Shown: positions 49,492 to 57,561 of the stretch, piece by piece | Position numbering within the stretch: the stretch's first letter is position 1 | Layout of the letters: every line of letters starts with the position of its first letter | The notes under the pieces: generated by a model | Seen by the model: only the letters and a program-made list of their open reading frames with translations | Told to the model about the DNA's origin: nothing | The model's database searches: none | Translations under genes and position numbers: made by a program | Assembly: GCA_030550015.1 (NCBI GenBank) | Contig: JAUQQG010000046.1 | Location: 42,095-106,094, forward strand | DNA length: 64,000 nt | DNA from: a bacterium | GTDB lineage: Bacteria; Sysuimicrobiota; Sysuimicrobiia; Sysuimicrobiales; Thermofontiviventaceae | Reading direction: 5' to 3'

Positions 49492-49782
49492 ATGAATCCA
49501 CAATCTCTATGCTGGGAGATCCGTTTTGGACAGCCAAATCGCGTGTGCCGGCGCATCCTCCATCAGGTGTCCCGCCTGAATGTGCACGCCCATGAGCTCG
49601 TCATTGGCTTGTGCCAGGCTTACGCAGAGGTGCTCAAGGCAATTGGCGAACACGCCCATGCAGAGGATCTTGAGTTGGGGGTGACGCTCACTTACCTCAC
49701 GCAGATCCATCAGGCGATCTGGCAAGAGGTTGTTGACCACCTCCAGATCCTCACCACACAGTGGCCACCCACAAAGCATTGA
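49492..49782 (+). CDS. Hypothetical protein, 96 aa
   Basis: Not recognised. A well-placed GGAGGGAGC precedes the ATG. The sequence has many His residues (for example LNVHAHELVIGLCQAYAEVL and IGEHAHAEDLEL), a mainly helical pattern, no membrane segment and no signal. The opposite strand also has an open frame here, but without a ribosome site. It is divergent from the HTH-TPR gene with a 165-bp shared upstream region. It may belong functionally to either neighbour. Confidence 0.55.
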   Translation: MNPQSLCWEIRFGQPNRVCRRILHQVSRLNVHAHELVIGLCQAYAEVLKAIGEHAHAEDLELGVTLTYLTQIHQAIWQEVVDHLQILTTQWPPTKH

Positions 49783-49812
49783 TTATTTTTTGATTTCATC
49801 TTCATGTGATAC

Positions 49813-49842
49813 TTGTCAAAGGAGTGTGTGATCGTGTATAAT
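49813..49842 (+). promoter_or_regulatory. Promoter of the secretion-like operon
   Basis: TTGTCA (49813-49818), 18 nt and a perfect TATAAT (49837-49842). The predicted start near 49849 leaves a leader of about 67 nt. It contains a hairpin CCATTG (49872-49877) / CAATGG (49881-49886) just before the ribosome site of the RHH gene. Confidence 0.65.
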
Positions 49843-49915
49843 TACTGCGACCAGAATACGAGAACGCTGTGCCATTGCCTCAATGGAGGAAAGTCCGGGA
49901 GGGAGGGTTCATCCC

Positions 49916-50317
49916 ATGACGCCGAGAAGGCGCAAAGAACATGTAGGCGCGGAGGCCGGGCGCACTTCCTATGTTGGGATGTATGCTCCAGAGATCCTGC
50001 GGCGAAAGCTCCGGGTCTTGCTTCTGGAGGAAGGCAAACCCATGCGTCAACAGCTTCAGGAGTGGATTACCGAGTATCTCAATGCTCCGCCACGGACTTA
50101 CCCCACCGGGATCCGGTTGCGAGGGTTCACCAAAGATGCTGTTCAAGTCGGTGTACCTCTTCCCGAGGATTTGGCAAGGAAGTTCAGGGCAAAGCTGATC
50201 ATGGAGGGGCTCACGGCGAGCGAGTGGGTTACGCGCAGGATCGCAGAAAAGCTCGGGGAGCCTCTCGAGAAGATCCTCCCAGAAGCCCTGCCGAAAGAGC
50301 GAGAGGGCGCCAACTAG
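49916..50317 (+). CDS. Tandem ribbon-helix-helix-like DNA-binding protein
   Basis: About 133 aa with an internal duplication. The first unit, VGMYAPEILRRKLRVLLLEE then GKPMRQQLQEWITEYL, aligns with the second, VGVPLPEDLARKFRAKLIME then GLTASEWVTRRIAEKL. Each has a short strand followed by two helices, as in CopG/Arc/MetJ repressors, but two units in one chain make a pseudo-dimer. Such proteins commonly regulate plasmid and conjugation genes. It is the first gene of the cluster and could be its autoregulator. I start at the ATG at 49916 behind GGAGGG; an ATG at 49883 is open. Confidence 0.65.
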   Translation: MTPRRRKEHVGAEAGRTSYVGMYAPEILRRKLRVLLLEEGKPMRQQLQEWITEYLNAPPRTYPTGIRLRGFTKDAVQVGVPLPEDLARKFRAKLIMEGLTASEWVTRRIAEKLGEPLEKILPEALPKEREGAN

Positions 50318-51159
50318 CGAAAGGGGGCCTGGGGGTCCTCCTTGCCTTGCTCCTTTGTTCCACCGCAGTTGCGTCGCCCATCTCTCCCACTCCTTCAGTT
50401 GTCACAATCCTCGCCGTACCTCCGTCGCGGACCTTGGTGAGGCTTTCCCCCGGGTTTGCCACGGTTTTCCAGTTTGATGGTCCAATTACCCGGGTTGCTA
50501 TTGGAGAGGAACGCCTAGTTGCAGCCCACGTCAGTGCTGAACAGGGTGATCTGACGATCAAACCCCTCCAGCCCTCTGGGAGGACCAACATGATGGTTTG
50601 GGTGGGGACCGTGATCACGCTCTGGGAGTTGCTCATCATCAGGGATGGCCGGACCGCGGATCTCGTCCAAGTGATCACACAGGTCCCTTCCTTGTCTCCC
50701 AGCCCGGAGGTGCCTTCACGCGGGAATGCAGGAGGTTCCAAAGCCCCTACGCCGGAGGGACAGGTGATAAGGCGTCCTTCAGTCCCTCAGTTTCTCCAGA
50801 CAAATATTCACAAGGAGGGAGTGGAGGCGGTTTTCCAAGCCGCCCGGCTCCGGTGGGGAGTCCTCATCCGCTACAGGATTCGAAACGCTTCTGATAGGCC
50901 GCTTCGTATGGAGTCCGGAAGGATCCTGGTTCGAGCAAGCGGTACCATCACCCCTTTTGCTTTGGTTCGGGGTATGCAAGGGAGTACATCTCAAACTACG
51001 ATCCCTCCTCGTGAGACGGAGGTCGGCGTATTAACCATTGGAACGATCACCGATGCAATCCAAGTCATCATCCCGTTGTTCCCCCCTTCGGGTACTCCCA
51101 TTGTCCTTGAAGCCACGTTCTCTGGAATATCCAAGTTACCCACCAACCCTGCCCCGTGA
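50224..51159 (+). CDS. Secreted VirB9/TrbG- or CpaC-N-like protein
   Basis: The mature part has a signal-like stretch GLGVLLALLLCSTAVASP, then RTLVRLSPGFATVFQFDGPI, TRVAIGEERLVAAHVSAEQG and DLTIKPLQPSGRTNMMVWV. This pattern (a strand, a conserved 'rvavgd', then 'ikPl.pgrtNl.v') is shared by VirB9/TrbG N-domains and the secretin-type CpaC N-domain. A second beta-rich domain covers residues about 180 to the end. The start is unclear: the frame is open from 49813, and the GTG at 50224 gives a long basic N-region, while CTG 50329 or TTG 50347 would be nearer the hydrophobic core. The gene ends in a GTGA overlap with the next. Periplasmic location is inferred. Confidence 0.55.
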   Translation: MGYAQDRRKARGASREDPPRSPAERARGRQLAKGGLGVLLALLLCSTAVASPISPTPSVVTILAVPPSRTLVRLSPGFATVFQFDGPITRVAIGEERLVAAHVSAEQGDLTIKPLQPSGRTNMMVWVGTVITLWELLIIRDGRTADLVQVITQVPSLSPSPEVPSRGNAGGSKAPTPEGQVIRRPSVPQFLQTNIHKEGVEAVFQAARLRWGVLIRYRIRNASDRPLRMESGRILVRASGTITPFALVRGMQGSTSQTTIPPRETEVGVLTIGTITDAIQVIIPLFPPSGTPIVLEATFSGISKLPTNPAP

Positions 51160-52208
51160 GCGCTCCCCCCTATTCAGAAGATCCGGAGGTGGCACAGCTC
51201 CTTCCCTTTCTTCCTCATCGGATGCGGGAAGAGCTTGTGACCCTTGGAACCTGGGGGATCCGAGAGATCATCATGGATCTGGGAAGGTCTCCCGAAGTGC
51301 GCTATGAACAGGAGAGGATTGTCCTGTGCGGGGAAGTTACCAAGGAAGAGATCCAGTACGTAGCAAGCCGCCTCGATCGATTTCGCGAAGATAACCGGAC
51401 AGGAGTTGAGCGTACCCTGCACCGGATCGCCTGTATTCGCGATCGATATGGCTCGATCGTAGGATACACCTTTCGGGTGGGGCGTGCCTTGATTGGAGCA
51501 GCGGAACCACTCCGTGATCTCTTAGAGACAGGGAAAAGTCTGCTTTTCCTTGGACCACCGGGCGTAGGGAAGACCACACTCCTCCGGGACTCCGCACGCA
51601 TTCTGGCAGACGACCTCCAGCGTAAGGTGGTTGTCGTAGACACCTCCAATGAGATTGGGGGAGACGGACAGATCCCCCACCCAGCTATCGGAAGGGCTAG
51701 GCGGCTACAGATTCCCGCTGCGGATCCTTCCCGTCCCAACTTCCGTGCTCAGGCACACGTTCTTCTGCAAGCCCTAACAAATCATAATCCTGAGGTCATC
51801 GTCGTGGATGAGCTGGGCTATGAGGAGGACGCACGGATTGCGAGGACCATTGCCCAGAGGGGAGTTCAGCTCATTGCCACAGCCCACGGACGGCGTCTCC
51901 ATGATCTCCTGTATAACCCGGACCTTAGCGACCTTGTGGGTGGCACGCAGGTGGTCTTGCTCACGCAAGAGGAGGTCTTGGCGCGCGGCTTGACGCGCCG
52001 GGTGACCTGGGAACGGATCGGCCCACCTACCTTTGAAGTGGTTGTAGAGGTTTTAGAAAAAGGTCTTCTCGCGATCCACGATCGGGTGGCTGAGTCCTGC
52101 GATCGCCTTCTCCGTGGCTTGGTCCCCCAGCCTATCCTTCGTGAGCTCCGGAGTACCCCCTCACGAGAAAATAAGATTTCTGGTATTGACAATCATAATA
52201 ATTTTTGA
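51156..52208 (+). CDS. SpoIIIAA/Ycf45-family AAA-type ATPase
   Basis: 350 aa. The N-domain (LLPFLPHRMREELVTLGTWG; REIIMDLGRSPEVRY) and central VERTLHRIACIRDRYGSIVG are as in SpoIIIAA/Ycf45 proteins. Walker A is LFLGPPGVGKTTLLRDSARI near residues 129-148, then VVVDTSNEIGGDGQIPHPAI and GRARRLQIP. Walker B is PEVIVVDELGYEEDARIARTI, then GVQLIATAHGRRLHDLLYNP and LSDLVGGTQVVLLT. This family is related to VirB11/GspE-type secretion ATPases. Sitting inside a VirB-like operon it could stand in for VirB11, which is absent. It overlaps the previous gene by 4 bp. A promoter for the next gene lies in its 3' end. Confidence 0.85.
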   Translation: MSAPPYSEDPEVAQLLPFLPHRMREELVTLGTWGIREIIMDLGRSPEVRYEQERIVLCGEVTKEEIQYVASRLDRFREDNRTGVERTLHRIACIRDRYGSIVGYTFRVGRALIGAAEPLRDLLETGKSLLFLGPPGVGKTTLLRDSARILADDLQRKVVVVDTSNEIGGDGQIPHPAIGRARRLQIPAADPSRPNFRAQAHVLLQALTNHNPEVIVVDELGYEEDARIARTIAQRGVQLIATAHGRRLHDLLYNPDLSDLVGGTQVVLLTQEEVLARGLTRRVTWERIGPPTFEVVVEVLEKGLLAIHDRVAESCDRLLRGLVPQPILRELRSTPSRENKISGIDNHNNF

Positions 52209-52217
52209 TATTATGAT
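52186..52217 (+). promoter_or_regulatory. Promoter with AT-rich operator before the VirB10-like gene
   Basis: TTGACA (52186-52191), 17 nt and TATTAT (52209-52214). A perfect 9-bp inverted repeat, ATCATAATA (52192-52200) and TATTATGAT (52209-52217), covers the spacer and -10. The expected transcript start, near 52221, coincides with the GTG start codon of the next gene, and no ribosome site is visible, so the mRNA may be leaderless. Confidence 0.75.
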
Positions 52218-52220
52218 TTC

Positions 52221-53516
52221 GTGATGTGGAGCATCGACCCTAATCTTAGGGAACGTATCGAGCAGACGTTAGGGGAAAGGTGGCCCAGTGACCCCGCAGC
52301 TTTGGCGTCGGTTCTTACCCGCCTTCAGGTGGAGTACCCTGAGCTGTATCGGGAGACTATCGAAGCGATCTCCGGTTCCTCCGTCCCATTGACGGTGGAT
52401 GTCCAGCACCGGCGACGAGAACGGCGGAATCAACTGTGGGCGCTACTTTGGGGGTGGTTCGGGAAGCAAAGCCAGACAGGTGAACTGTTGCCACGTCGCT
52501 CTAGGATCCTTGCCGCTGGAGTCGTGGGGCTGATTGGGATTTTTATCACGTTGATGGGTATAGCCGCTATGGGCCGTCGTCACCAGGGCCCTGTCCGGAG
52601 GAATGCACCTCCGGCATACCGGGAGAGCCCGGTTGGGAAGCCTGAAATTCCCGAAGCTCCACCAAAATCGACCGTCCCTTCCCTCCTCCCCGGTCTTCCT
52701 CTTCCATCATACCCCCAAGGAGATGCACAACCTCCCAGCATACTTCCAGAAGATCTTGGGCCTGCTCATAGTTCCTCCAGGCAAAGGTTACCTCAGCGGT
52801 TCTCTCATCAGGTGGTGATCTTTGAAGCGAAGATACCGAGGGAAGCTACTTCCCTCCTGATATTCGAAGCCCCCAAGATTTCCTCTGGAGCTGGGGACAC
52901 GCAGGCCTCCAGCCATGAGCAGGCGCCCGCCGACTTATCTGTCCATGAAGAAGCGGAAAGCGAAAAGGAATCCCGTCCTGTATCCCCATTTATAGTTGGC
53001 CATCGCTTGGACGCCCAACTTGCTACAGGAGTGGCTCTCACGCCAGGGATCGCTCATCCCGTTGTCGCGGAAACCACAGAACCCCACGTCCAGTGGATCG
53101 GGGAAGCAACGGTGGACCGTGCAGGTCTTGTACAAATCGCCTTTTCCTCAGCCGTGCAGGAGGGGCGAGAGTACAGTGGCTTCGCCATCGCTCTGGACCC
53201 CCGAGGTCAACACCCGGGGATTTCTGGACGGTCCTCCACTCACTCGGCAGCCGCAGTTTCCCGCATCGTCGGGGCGAGCATGAAGGCAGTAGGAGATTAC
53301 ACTCAAGCCCTCCTCAGGGCGAAGCGCGTGACGATGGTCAACGGATGGGCTTCTATTCGTGCAGATGAGCCTCCTCCTTTTTGGTCCCTGGTGGCAGCTC
53401 GCCTTGCAGAAGTCCTTAACGATCTCGAGGAAAGCAGACGCTCGGTTCGTGTCACCGAGGTCCCAGCTGGAACTCCGGTGACTATTCTCGTTCTCCAAGG
53501 GGGGAGTCGTCCATGA
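52221..53516 (+). CDS. VirB10/TrbI/DotG-like inner-membrane scaffold protein
   Basis: About 431 aa. A cytoplasmic N-terminus (residues 1-95) is followed by one membrane helix (ILAAGVVGLIGIFITLMGIA), a Pro-rich linker (about 120-185) and a C-terminal periplasmic domain. The latter has IVGHRLDAQLATGVALTPGI, AHPVVAETTE, QWIGEATVDRAGLVQIAFSS and EYSGFAIALDPRGQHPGI, which fit the VirB10/TrbI/DotG C-domain (gxxlxaxlxtg..., G-A...D..gl..i.f, A.alD). Similarity is weak, so I rest also on gene order. It starts at GTG 52221 or ATG 52224. Confidence 0.6.
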   Translation: MMWSIDPNLRERIEQTLGERWPSDPAALASVLTRLQVEYPELYRETIEAISGSSVPLTVDVQHRRRERRNQLWALLWGWFGKQSQTGELLPRRSRILAAGVVGLIGIFITLMGIAAMGRRHQGPVRRNAPPAYRESPVGKPEIPEAPPKSTVPSLLPGLPLPSYPQGDAQPPSILPEDLGPAHSSSRQRLPQRFSHQVVIFEAKIPREATSLLIFEAPKISSGAGDTQASSHEQAPADLSVHEEAESEKESRPVSPFIVGHRLDAQLATGVALTPGIAHPVVAETTEPHVQWIGEATVDRAGLVQIAFSSAVQEGREYSGFAIALDPRGQHPGISGRSSTHSAAAVSRIVGASMKAVGDYTQALLRAKRVTMVNGWASIRADEPPPFWSLVAARLAEVLNDLEESRRSVRVTEVPAGTPVTILVLQGGSRP

Positions 53517-53812
53517 AGTGGGTTTCCCAAATAGTTTGCATACTCATCGGATTTCTCGCCGCACCTGCCCTAGGTCAACCCGCGGAAGGGAACGGTGACC
53601 TGCTTAGCCCCCTCACAAGGCTGGCCCAGCAAATCACCGAAAGCCTGGTGGGGCCTCTTGGGATTGCCATTGGGATTGCGACCCTCGCTGGGGCTGCCAT
53701 CAGTGTGGTCTTAGGAGGGGCCAAATCCTTCCGGTGGGTCTTCTGGATTCTTGTCGGGATGGCCATTTTGTTTGGCGCGCCCACTATTATCGAGTTTGTC
53801 GTGGGGAAGTGA
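53513..53812 (+). CDS. VirB2/TrbC-like pilin candidate
   Basis: A 99-aa protein with a cleavable signal peptide (IVCILIGFLAAPALGQP) and two hydrophobic helices (PLGIAIGIATLAGAAISVVL; FRWVFWILVGMAILFGAPTI) separated by a short polar turn GGAKS. This is the VirB2/TrbC pilin plan and size. It overlaps the previous stop as ATGA and precedes the VirB3-like gene by 2 bp, the VirB2-VirB3-VirB4 order. Confidence 0.7.
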   Translation: MKWVSQIVCILIGFLAAPALGQPAEGNGDLLSPLTRLAQQITESLVGPLGIAIGIATLAGAAISVVLGGAKSFRWVFWILVGMAILFGAPTIIEFVVGK

Positions 53813-53814
53813 CC

Positions 53815-54132
53815 ATGTCCTTCTCCCATCGCCTGTACCGACAGATTGATGGATCCCTCGCGATCCTGGGCTTCGATGTAGACGACCTTTTCGTGGTTAC
53901 GGCAGGATTCATGGTGCTGACGCATGTGGCAAGGGCAGTCAGCCTCTGGTTAGGGTGGGTCAGGCTCCAGTTGATCCTCAGCTTAGGAGCAACCGCCCTC
54001 TTGTTCTGGGGGTGGAGAAGGCTCAAAGAACGGCTTCCTCGCCGATTCTTCCAGCACTTGGCAATGTATCTCACAGAGGGGGACGCCTACATCGTCACTC
54101 CTGATATCGAGGCGGTACCGTACATCATCTAG
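53815..54132 (+). CDS. VirB3/TraL-like small membrane protein
   Basis: 105 aa. An N-terminal cytoplasmic stretch (HRLYRQIDGSLAILGFDVDD) is followed by two close membrane helices (LFVVTAGFMVLTHVARAV; LQLILSLGATALLFWGW) and a short tail (RRFFQHLAMYLTEGDAYIVT). This is the VirB3/TraL layout, and it stands directly before virB4. In some systems VirB3 is fused to VirB4; here they are separate by 10 bp. I start at the ATG at 53815. Confidence 0.68.
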   Translation: MSFSHRLYRQIDGSLAILGFDVDDLFVVTAGFMVLTHVARAVSLWLGWVRLQLILSLGATALLFWGWRRLKERLPRRFFQHLAMYLTEGDAYIVTPDIEAVPYII

Positions 54133-54142
54133 GCAAAGGGAT

Positions 54143-56668
54143 ATGTTTAGGATCACTTCAGAAGACCAGCGATCGTTGACCGGCTTGCTGCCTTACTGGA
54201 CCGTCCAGGATGGGGTCCTTGTCCTTTCCGATGGGTCCTACCAGCTTGGGTTTGCTGCATCGTTGCCTGCGGGGGAGATATGGGGGAGTGGGCAGGTGGT
54301 GGAGTTCAATGCACGGATCCAGCGTCTTTTGAACCACTCTATCCCCGAAGGAGAATGCCTCCGTGTATTGCTTGAGATCCATCCCGATTATGGAGGGCTA
54401 CTCCAGGCTTATAATCGGGGGCTTCGGGCCATCCATCCCACCATCCAGGCCATCCATCGCTGGCGTATCCGGGAACTTTCTGAACAACATGCAGCAGGGC
54501 GGCTAGCAAACTATCGCTTGACCTTTACATTGTCCTACCATCCTAGAAGATCAACTCGGAAATGGCAGCCCATCGATCGCCCCACCTACCAGACCCACCT
54601 GAGAACCCTTGCCGTGATGCGAGACGTTTTTATGGCCAACTGCGAAAGAGCAGGCATCTCCGCCCGCTCCTTGCATGACCACGAGTACATCGAAGTGATT
54701 TGGCGGTATCTGAACCCGAGCCGAAAGCGTTATCTGACTCCTCCAGAGGTTCCCCGCGAGAACCAACGCGTAGAAATCCCTCCGTTGGTTCTCAAACAGT
54801 TCTCCTTCCTGGCACGCCCTTCTGTCCGCACGCGAGTTGCGCGGAGTGACCTCTACCGGCGGTACAACTACCTTTGGGTCGACGATCAATTCATCAAGAT
54901 CGTCGCAATGGATCGTCTTTCCGGAGAGGTGACACGCGAGAACATGCTGCGTGAACTCCTCCTGCTCCCCTATGACCTCTGGTTGATGGTCGAATACTGG
55001 AATGACCCAAGGGCCGAGGCCATCAAACGGCTCGAAATCAAGAGTCGGATGGCCTATGCAGCTAGGTTCAGCAACCCAGCTAGTGACCGGGAGGATCCCA
55101 AAAGCGCGGTGATCTCCCATGAGCTTGAGGAAGTCCTGCGCAGGCTCCATTCCTCAGATACTCGGATCTTCCGTACCGGAGTAGCAGTCGTCCTTCATGC
55201 ATCATCTCTTGAGGCCGTACGGGAAGCAGCACACCATACGGTGGATGCGTTTCATCAAGCAGAGGTGGAGGCGATGGACGAGTCTGTTGGCCTGCTCAGC
55301 CAGTTTATCTCGCTTGCCCCTTTCTCTGGGTTACCCAATGAGCGTCTGTGCCGGGTGCTTACAGAAAACGCAGCGGATCTCTTCCCTTCAATGGGCCCCT
55401 GGAGAGGATCGCCGGAGCCTACCTGTCTTTTTTGGAACCGTTTCAACGGGCTCACACCTCTCGATCCCTTTGACCACAGGGCGCCTGCCTGGAACGGGGT
55501 CGTAGTAGGAGAGACGGGGTCGGGGAAGACGTATCTCACACACCAGCTCCTTCTTCAGCTCCTTGCGCGTGATACAGAGGTCATTATTGTGGACCGAGGA
55601 GGGAGCTATAGGACCCTTGTCACCCTTTTAGAGGGACAGCACATCCCTGTAGATCCTGCCAGCAATATCTCGATCAACCCTTTTGACCTTCCCGCAGGCG
55701 AGGAAGAGCCCGATGATGAAAAAATTAGCTTCCTCGTAGCCTTGATTGGGCTCATGGTCAAGGAAGGCGAGAAAGATCTGAGCAGGGTGGAGAAGGCTCT
55801 GATTGAGTCGGCTGCCCGTCAAACATACCTCCGCGCCAGGGGAGAAGCAGTGTTCCTGCACGATTTCGTCCAGCGGCTGCGTACCATGGAAGAAATCGGC
55901 ACGTTCTCGATGGATCCCCAGGAGAGGTCCTTGGCAAATGCGCTGGCCACACGGCTTCAGCAATGGACCGGAGATGCTACCTATGCAAAGCTGCTGGATC
56001 GTCCCACGAATGTCTATCTCGACCGCAACCTTGTGTACTTTGACACGGAAGGGCTGGACCGGTCCCCCGACCTCCTCCCCATTGTGATCTTGCTCCTTAC
56101 CGACATGGTCTGGCGACGCATCCGCCAAGGAACAGGTCGACGGAAGCTGGTCGTCATCGATGAGGCATGGGTCCTCCTCGCGAACCCTATCGCAGGTCAC
56201 TTCCTGGATGATATGTTCCGGCGCTTCCGGCGCTACGGTGCAGGTGTGCTCGCCATTAGCCAGAAGTTGGAGGATTTCCACAACGAATATGCGCGAGGGG
56301 TATTGGCCAACGCGCAGTTTAAGTACCTCCTGCGGGTGAAAGACATCGGCCGCGTCGCTGAGATGGTTGATCTCAACGACCGGCAAAAGGGATTGCTCTC
56401 CTCCCTGACCCAGGTGAAAGGGCGTTATAGCGAGGTGCTCTGCTTGGTGGACTTCACCCATGGGCGCGAGGGGGGTGTGTTGGTCATCCGGGGCTCCAGC
56501 CTCGATGATTGGATTGCCACAAGTAGCGAGGATGACCGGCTCAAGCGGGAGGAGGCTATCCGGGCGATTGGCAATCTCTGGGATGCTCTCCAACACCTCG
56601 CTTGCGCTGAGCCTCGGGGGATGGCCGCGGGAGGGGAGTCTTTGTACAAGAAGGGAGGGACGCGATGA
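54143..56668 (+). CDS. virB4: VirB4/TraC-family secretion ATPase
   Basis: 841 aa, the power unit of type IV secretion. The N-domain (residues 1-430) is VirB4/CagE-like. The P-loop is GVVVGETGSGKTYLTHQLLL near residues 452-471, followed by VIIVDRGGSYRTL and ISINPFDL. Walker B is KLVVIDEAWVLL near 668-679, then FRRYGAGVLAISQKLEDF and a C-terminal ATPase part ANAQFKYLLRVKDIGRVAEM. These mark VirB4 over VirD4, which has a different all-alpha insert and membrane helices. Its stop overlaps the next gene as ATGA. Confidence 0.9.
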   Translation: MFRITSEDQRSLTGLLPYWTVQDGVLVLSDGSYQLGFAASLPAGEIWGSGQVVEFNARIQRLLNHSIPEGECLRVLLEIHPDYGGLLQAYNRGLRAIHPTIQAIHRWRIRELSEQHAAGRLANYRLTFTLSYHPRRSTRKWQPIDRPTYQTHLRTLAVMRDVFMANCERAGISARSLHDHEYIEVIWRYLNPSRKRYLTPPEVPRENQRVEIPPLVLKQFSFLARPSVRTRVARSDLYRRYNYLWVDDQFIKIVAMDRLSGEVTRENMLRELLLLPYDLWLMVEYWNDPRAEAIKRLEIKSRMAYAARFSNPASDREDPKSAVISHELEEVLRRLHSSDTRIFRTGVAVVLHASSLEAVREAAHHTVDAFHQAEVEAMDESVGLLSQFISLAPFSGLPNERLCRVLTENAADLFPSMGPWRGSPEPTCLFWNRFNGLTPLDPFDHRAPAWNGVVVGETGSGKTYLTHQLLLQLLARDTEVIIVDRGGSYRTLVTLLEGQHIPVDPASNISINPFDLPAGEEEPDDEKISFLVALIGLMVKEGEKDLSRVEKALIESAARQTYLRARGEAVFLHDFVQRLRTMEEIGTFSMDPQERSLANALATRLQQWTGDATYAKLLDRPTNVYLDRNLVYFDTEGLDRSPDLLPIVILLLTDMVWRRIRQGTGRRKLVVIDEAWVLLANPIAGHFLDDMFRRFRRYGAGVLAISQKLEDFHNEYARGVLANAQFKYLLRVKDIGRVAEMVDLNDRQKGLLSSLTQVKGRYSEVLCLVDFTHGREGGVLVIRGSSLDDWIATSSEDDRLKREEAIRAIGNLWDALQHLACAEPRGMAAGGESLYKKGGTR

Positions 56669-57561
56669 AGCGCTATGAATGGGCTGTGTTAAGTGTTGCC
56701 TATCTGATCCTTGTCGCTCTCCCGGCGTATGGTGCTCCAAACGCAGAAGGAGGTACGATCTTAAACCAAGCGCAGGGTGTTCTCGATGAACTCTCCAGGC
56801 TCGAGGTCCTTCTGTCTGAGAAGTTGGACGAGTTGCAAGAAGCGATCTTGGAGCCTCTTCGACGATTCCGCACCTCTCAACGCGTCCTCGAAACGATCGG
56901 CAGCCAGTTGCGCCGATTTCCAGAGATGCTCGAGGAGGCCGTCCAGCGATGGCTTGAGGAGCTGCGCCAGATCCTCAGTGTGGAGGGGAGCAGTGCTCTC
57001 TATGGGGTGTATGGCCAAGCCAACCCGAAGGTTGTGAGGAAGGCGAAAGACCTCGCCCGGTCTGAGATGGCAGCGGTGGGAGGAACCGTACAGTCGGTGG
57101 CCGCGGCAAGGGTCTCCCTCGCTTTGGCAAGGCACGCAGCGCAGGAGAGCACAATCCGCCGTGCTGCCAGGGAAGCTCAGGATACAGCACACGCGCTCTC
57201 GCGAGAAGCCCCAACGATTCCAAGCACGCGGGCTGGCATCCAGCTCCTCGTTGCCGGGCAGGCAGAAGGCCTGCGCTTTCAAGCGGTGCTTGGCCGTACT
57301 CTCGGCAACAGGTTAGCGGGGGTGAGCCAGCAACTCGCAAGCTTATCTCAACAGAACGCTGCCCTCCAGAACGTGCTTTCCCAGCAACTCCTCCTCCAGG
57401 CTAGGGAGCAAGAAGAGAGCCTCAAAGCCACGCTTGTCCAACTGGATCTTGTGCGAACCCTTGCCGTGCAGACCTATATCCGGGGGGTCAACCCATTCCT
57501 GGAGGTCACCAAGGATGAGGAAGAGGATCTTCTGAACCTTGTTCGATGGGAGGGAAAGTGA
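56665..57561 (+). CDS. VirB5/TrbJ-like secreted coiled-coil protein
   Basis: 298 aa. An N-terminal signal (AVLSVAYLILVALPAYGAP) is followed by an almost wholly helical protein with long amphipathic stretches, including LDELSRLEVLLSEKLDELQE and QQLASLSQQNAALQNVLSQQ. TrbJ/VirB5 proteins, which sit at the pilus tip or assist it, have this composition and lie between virB4 and virB6/trbL as here. Sequence identity to known VirB5 is not evident, so the call rests on position and architecture. Confidence 0.55.
   Translation: MKRYEWAVLSVAYLILVALPAYGAPNAEGGTILNQAQGVLDELSRLEVLLSEKLDELQEAILEPLRRFRTSQRVLETIGSQLRRFPEMLEEAVQRWLEELRQILSVEGSSALYGVYGQANPKVVRKAKDLARSEMAAVGGTVQSVAAARVSLALARHAAQESTIRRAAREAQDTAHALSREAPTIPSTRAGIQLLVAGQAEGLRFQAVLGRTLGNRLAGVSQQLASLSQQNAALQNVLSQQLLLQAREQEESLKATLVQLDLVRTLAVQTYIRGVNPFLEVTKDEEEDLLNLVRWEGK

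Noticed and set aside
49507..49779. Open frame on the minus strand opposite the 49492-49782 gene
   Set aside because: The plus-strand frame has a good ribosome site and the opposite one does not.
49885..49898. GAGGAAAGTCCGGG, identical to the conserved 5' motif of bacterial RNase P RNA
   Set aside because: No other conserved RNase P RNA segments follow, and the next 430 bp encode the RHH protein with clear duplication. I treat it as a coincidence in the leader of that gene, though a covariance search would settle it.
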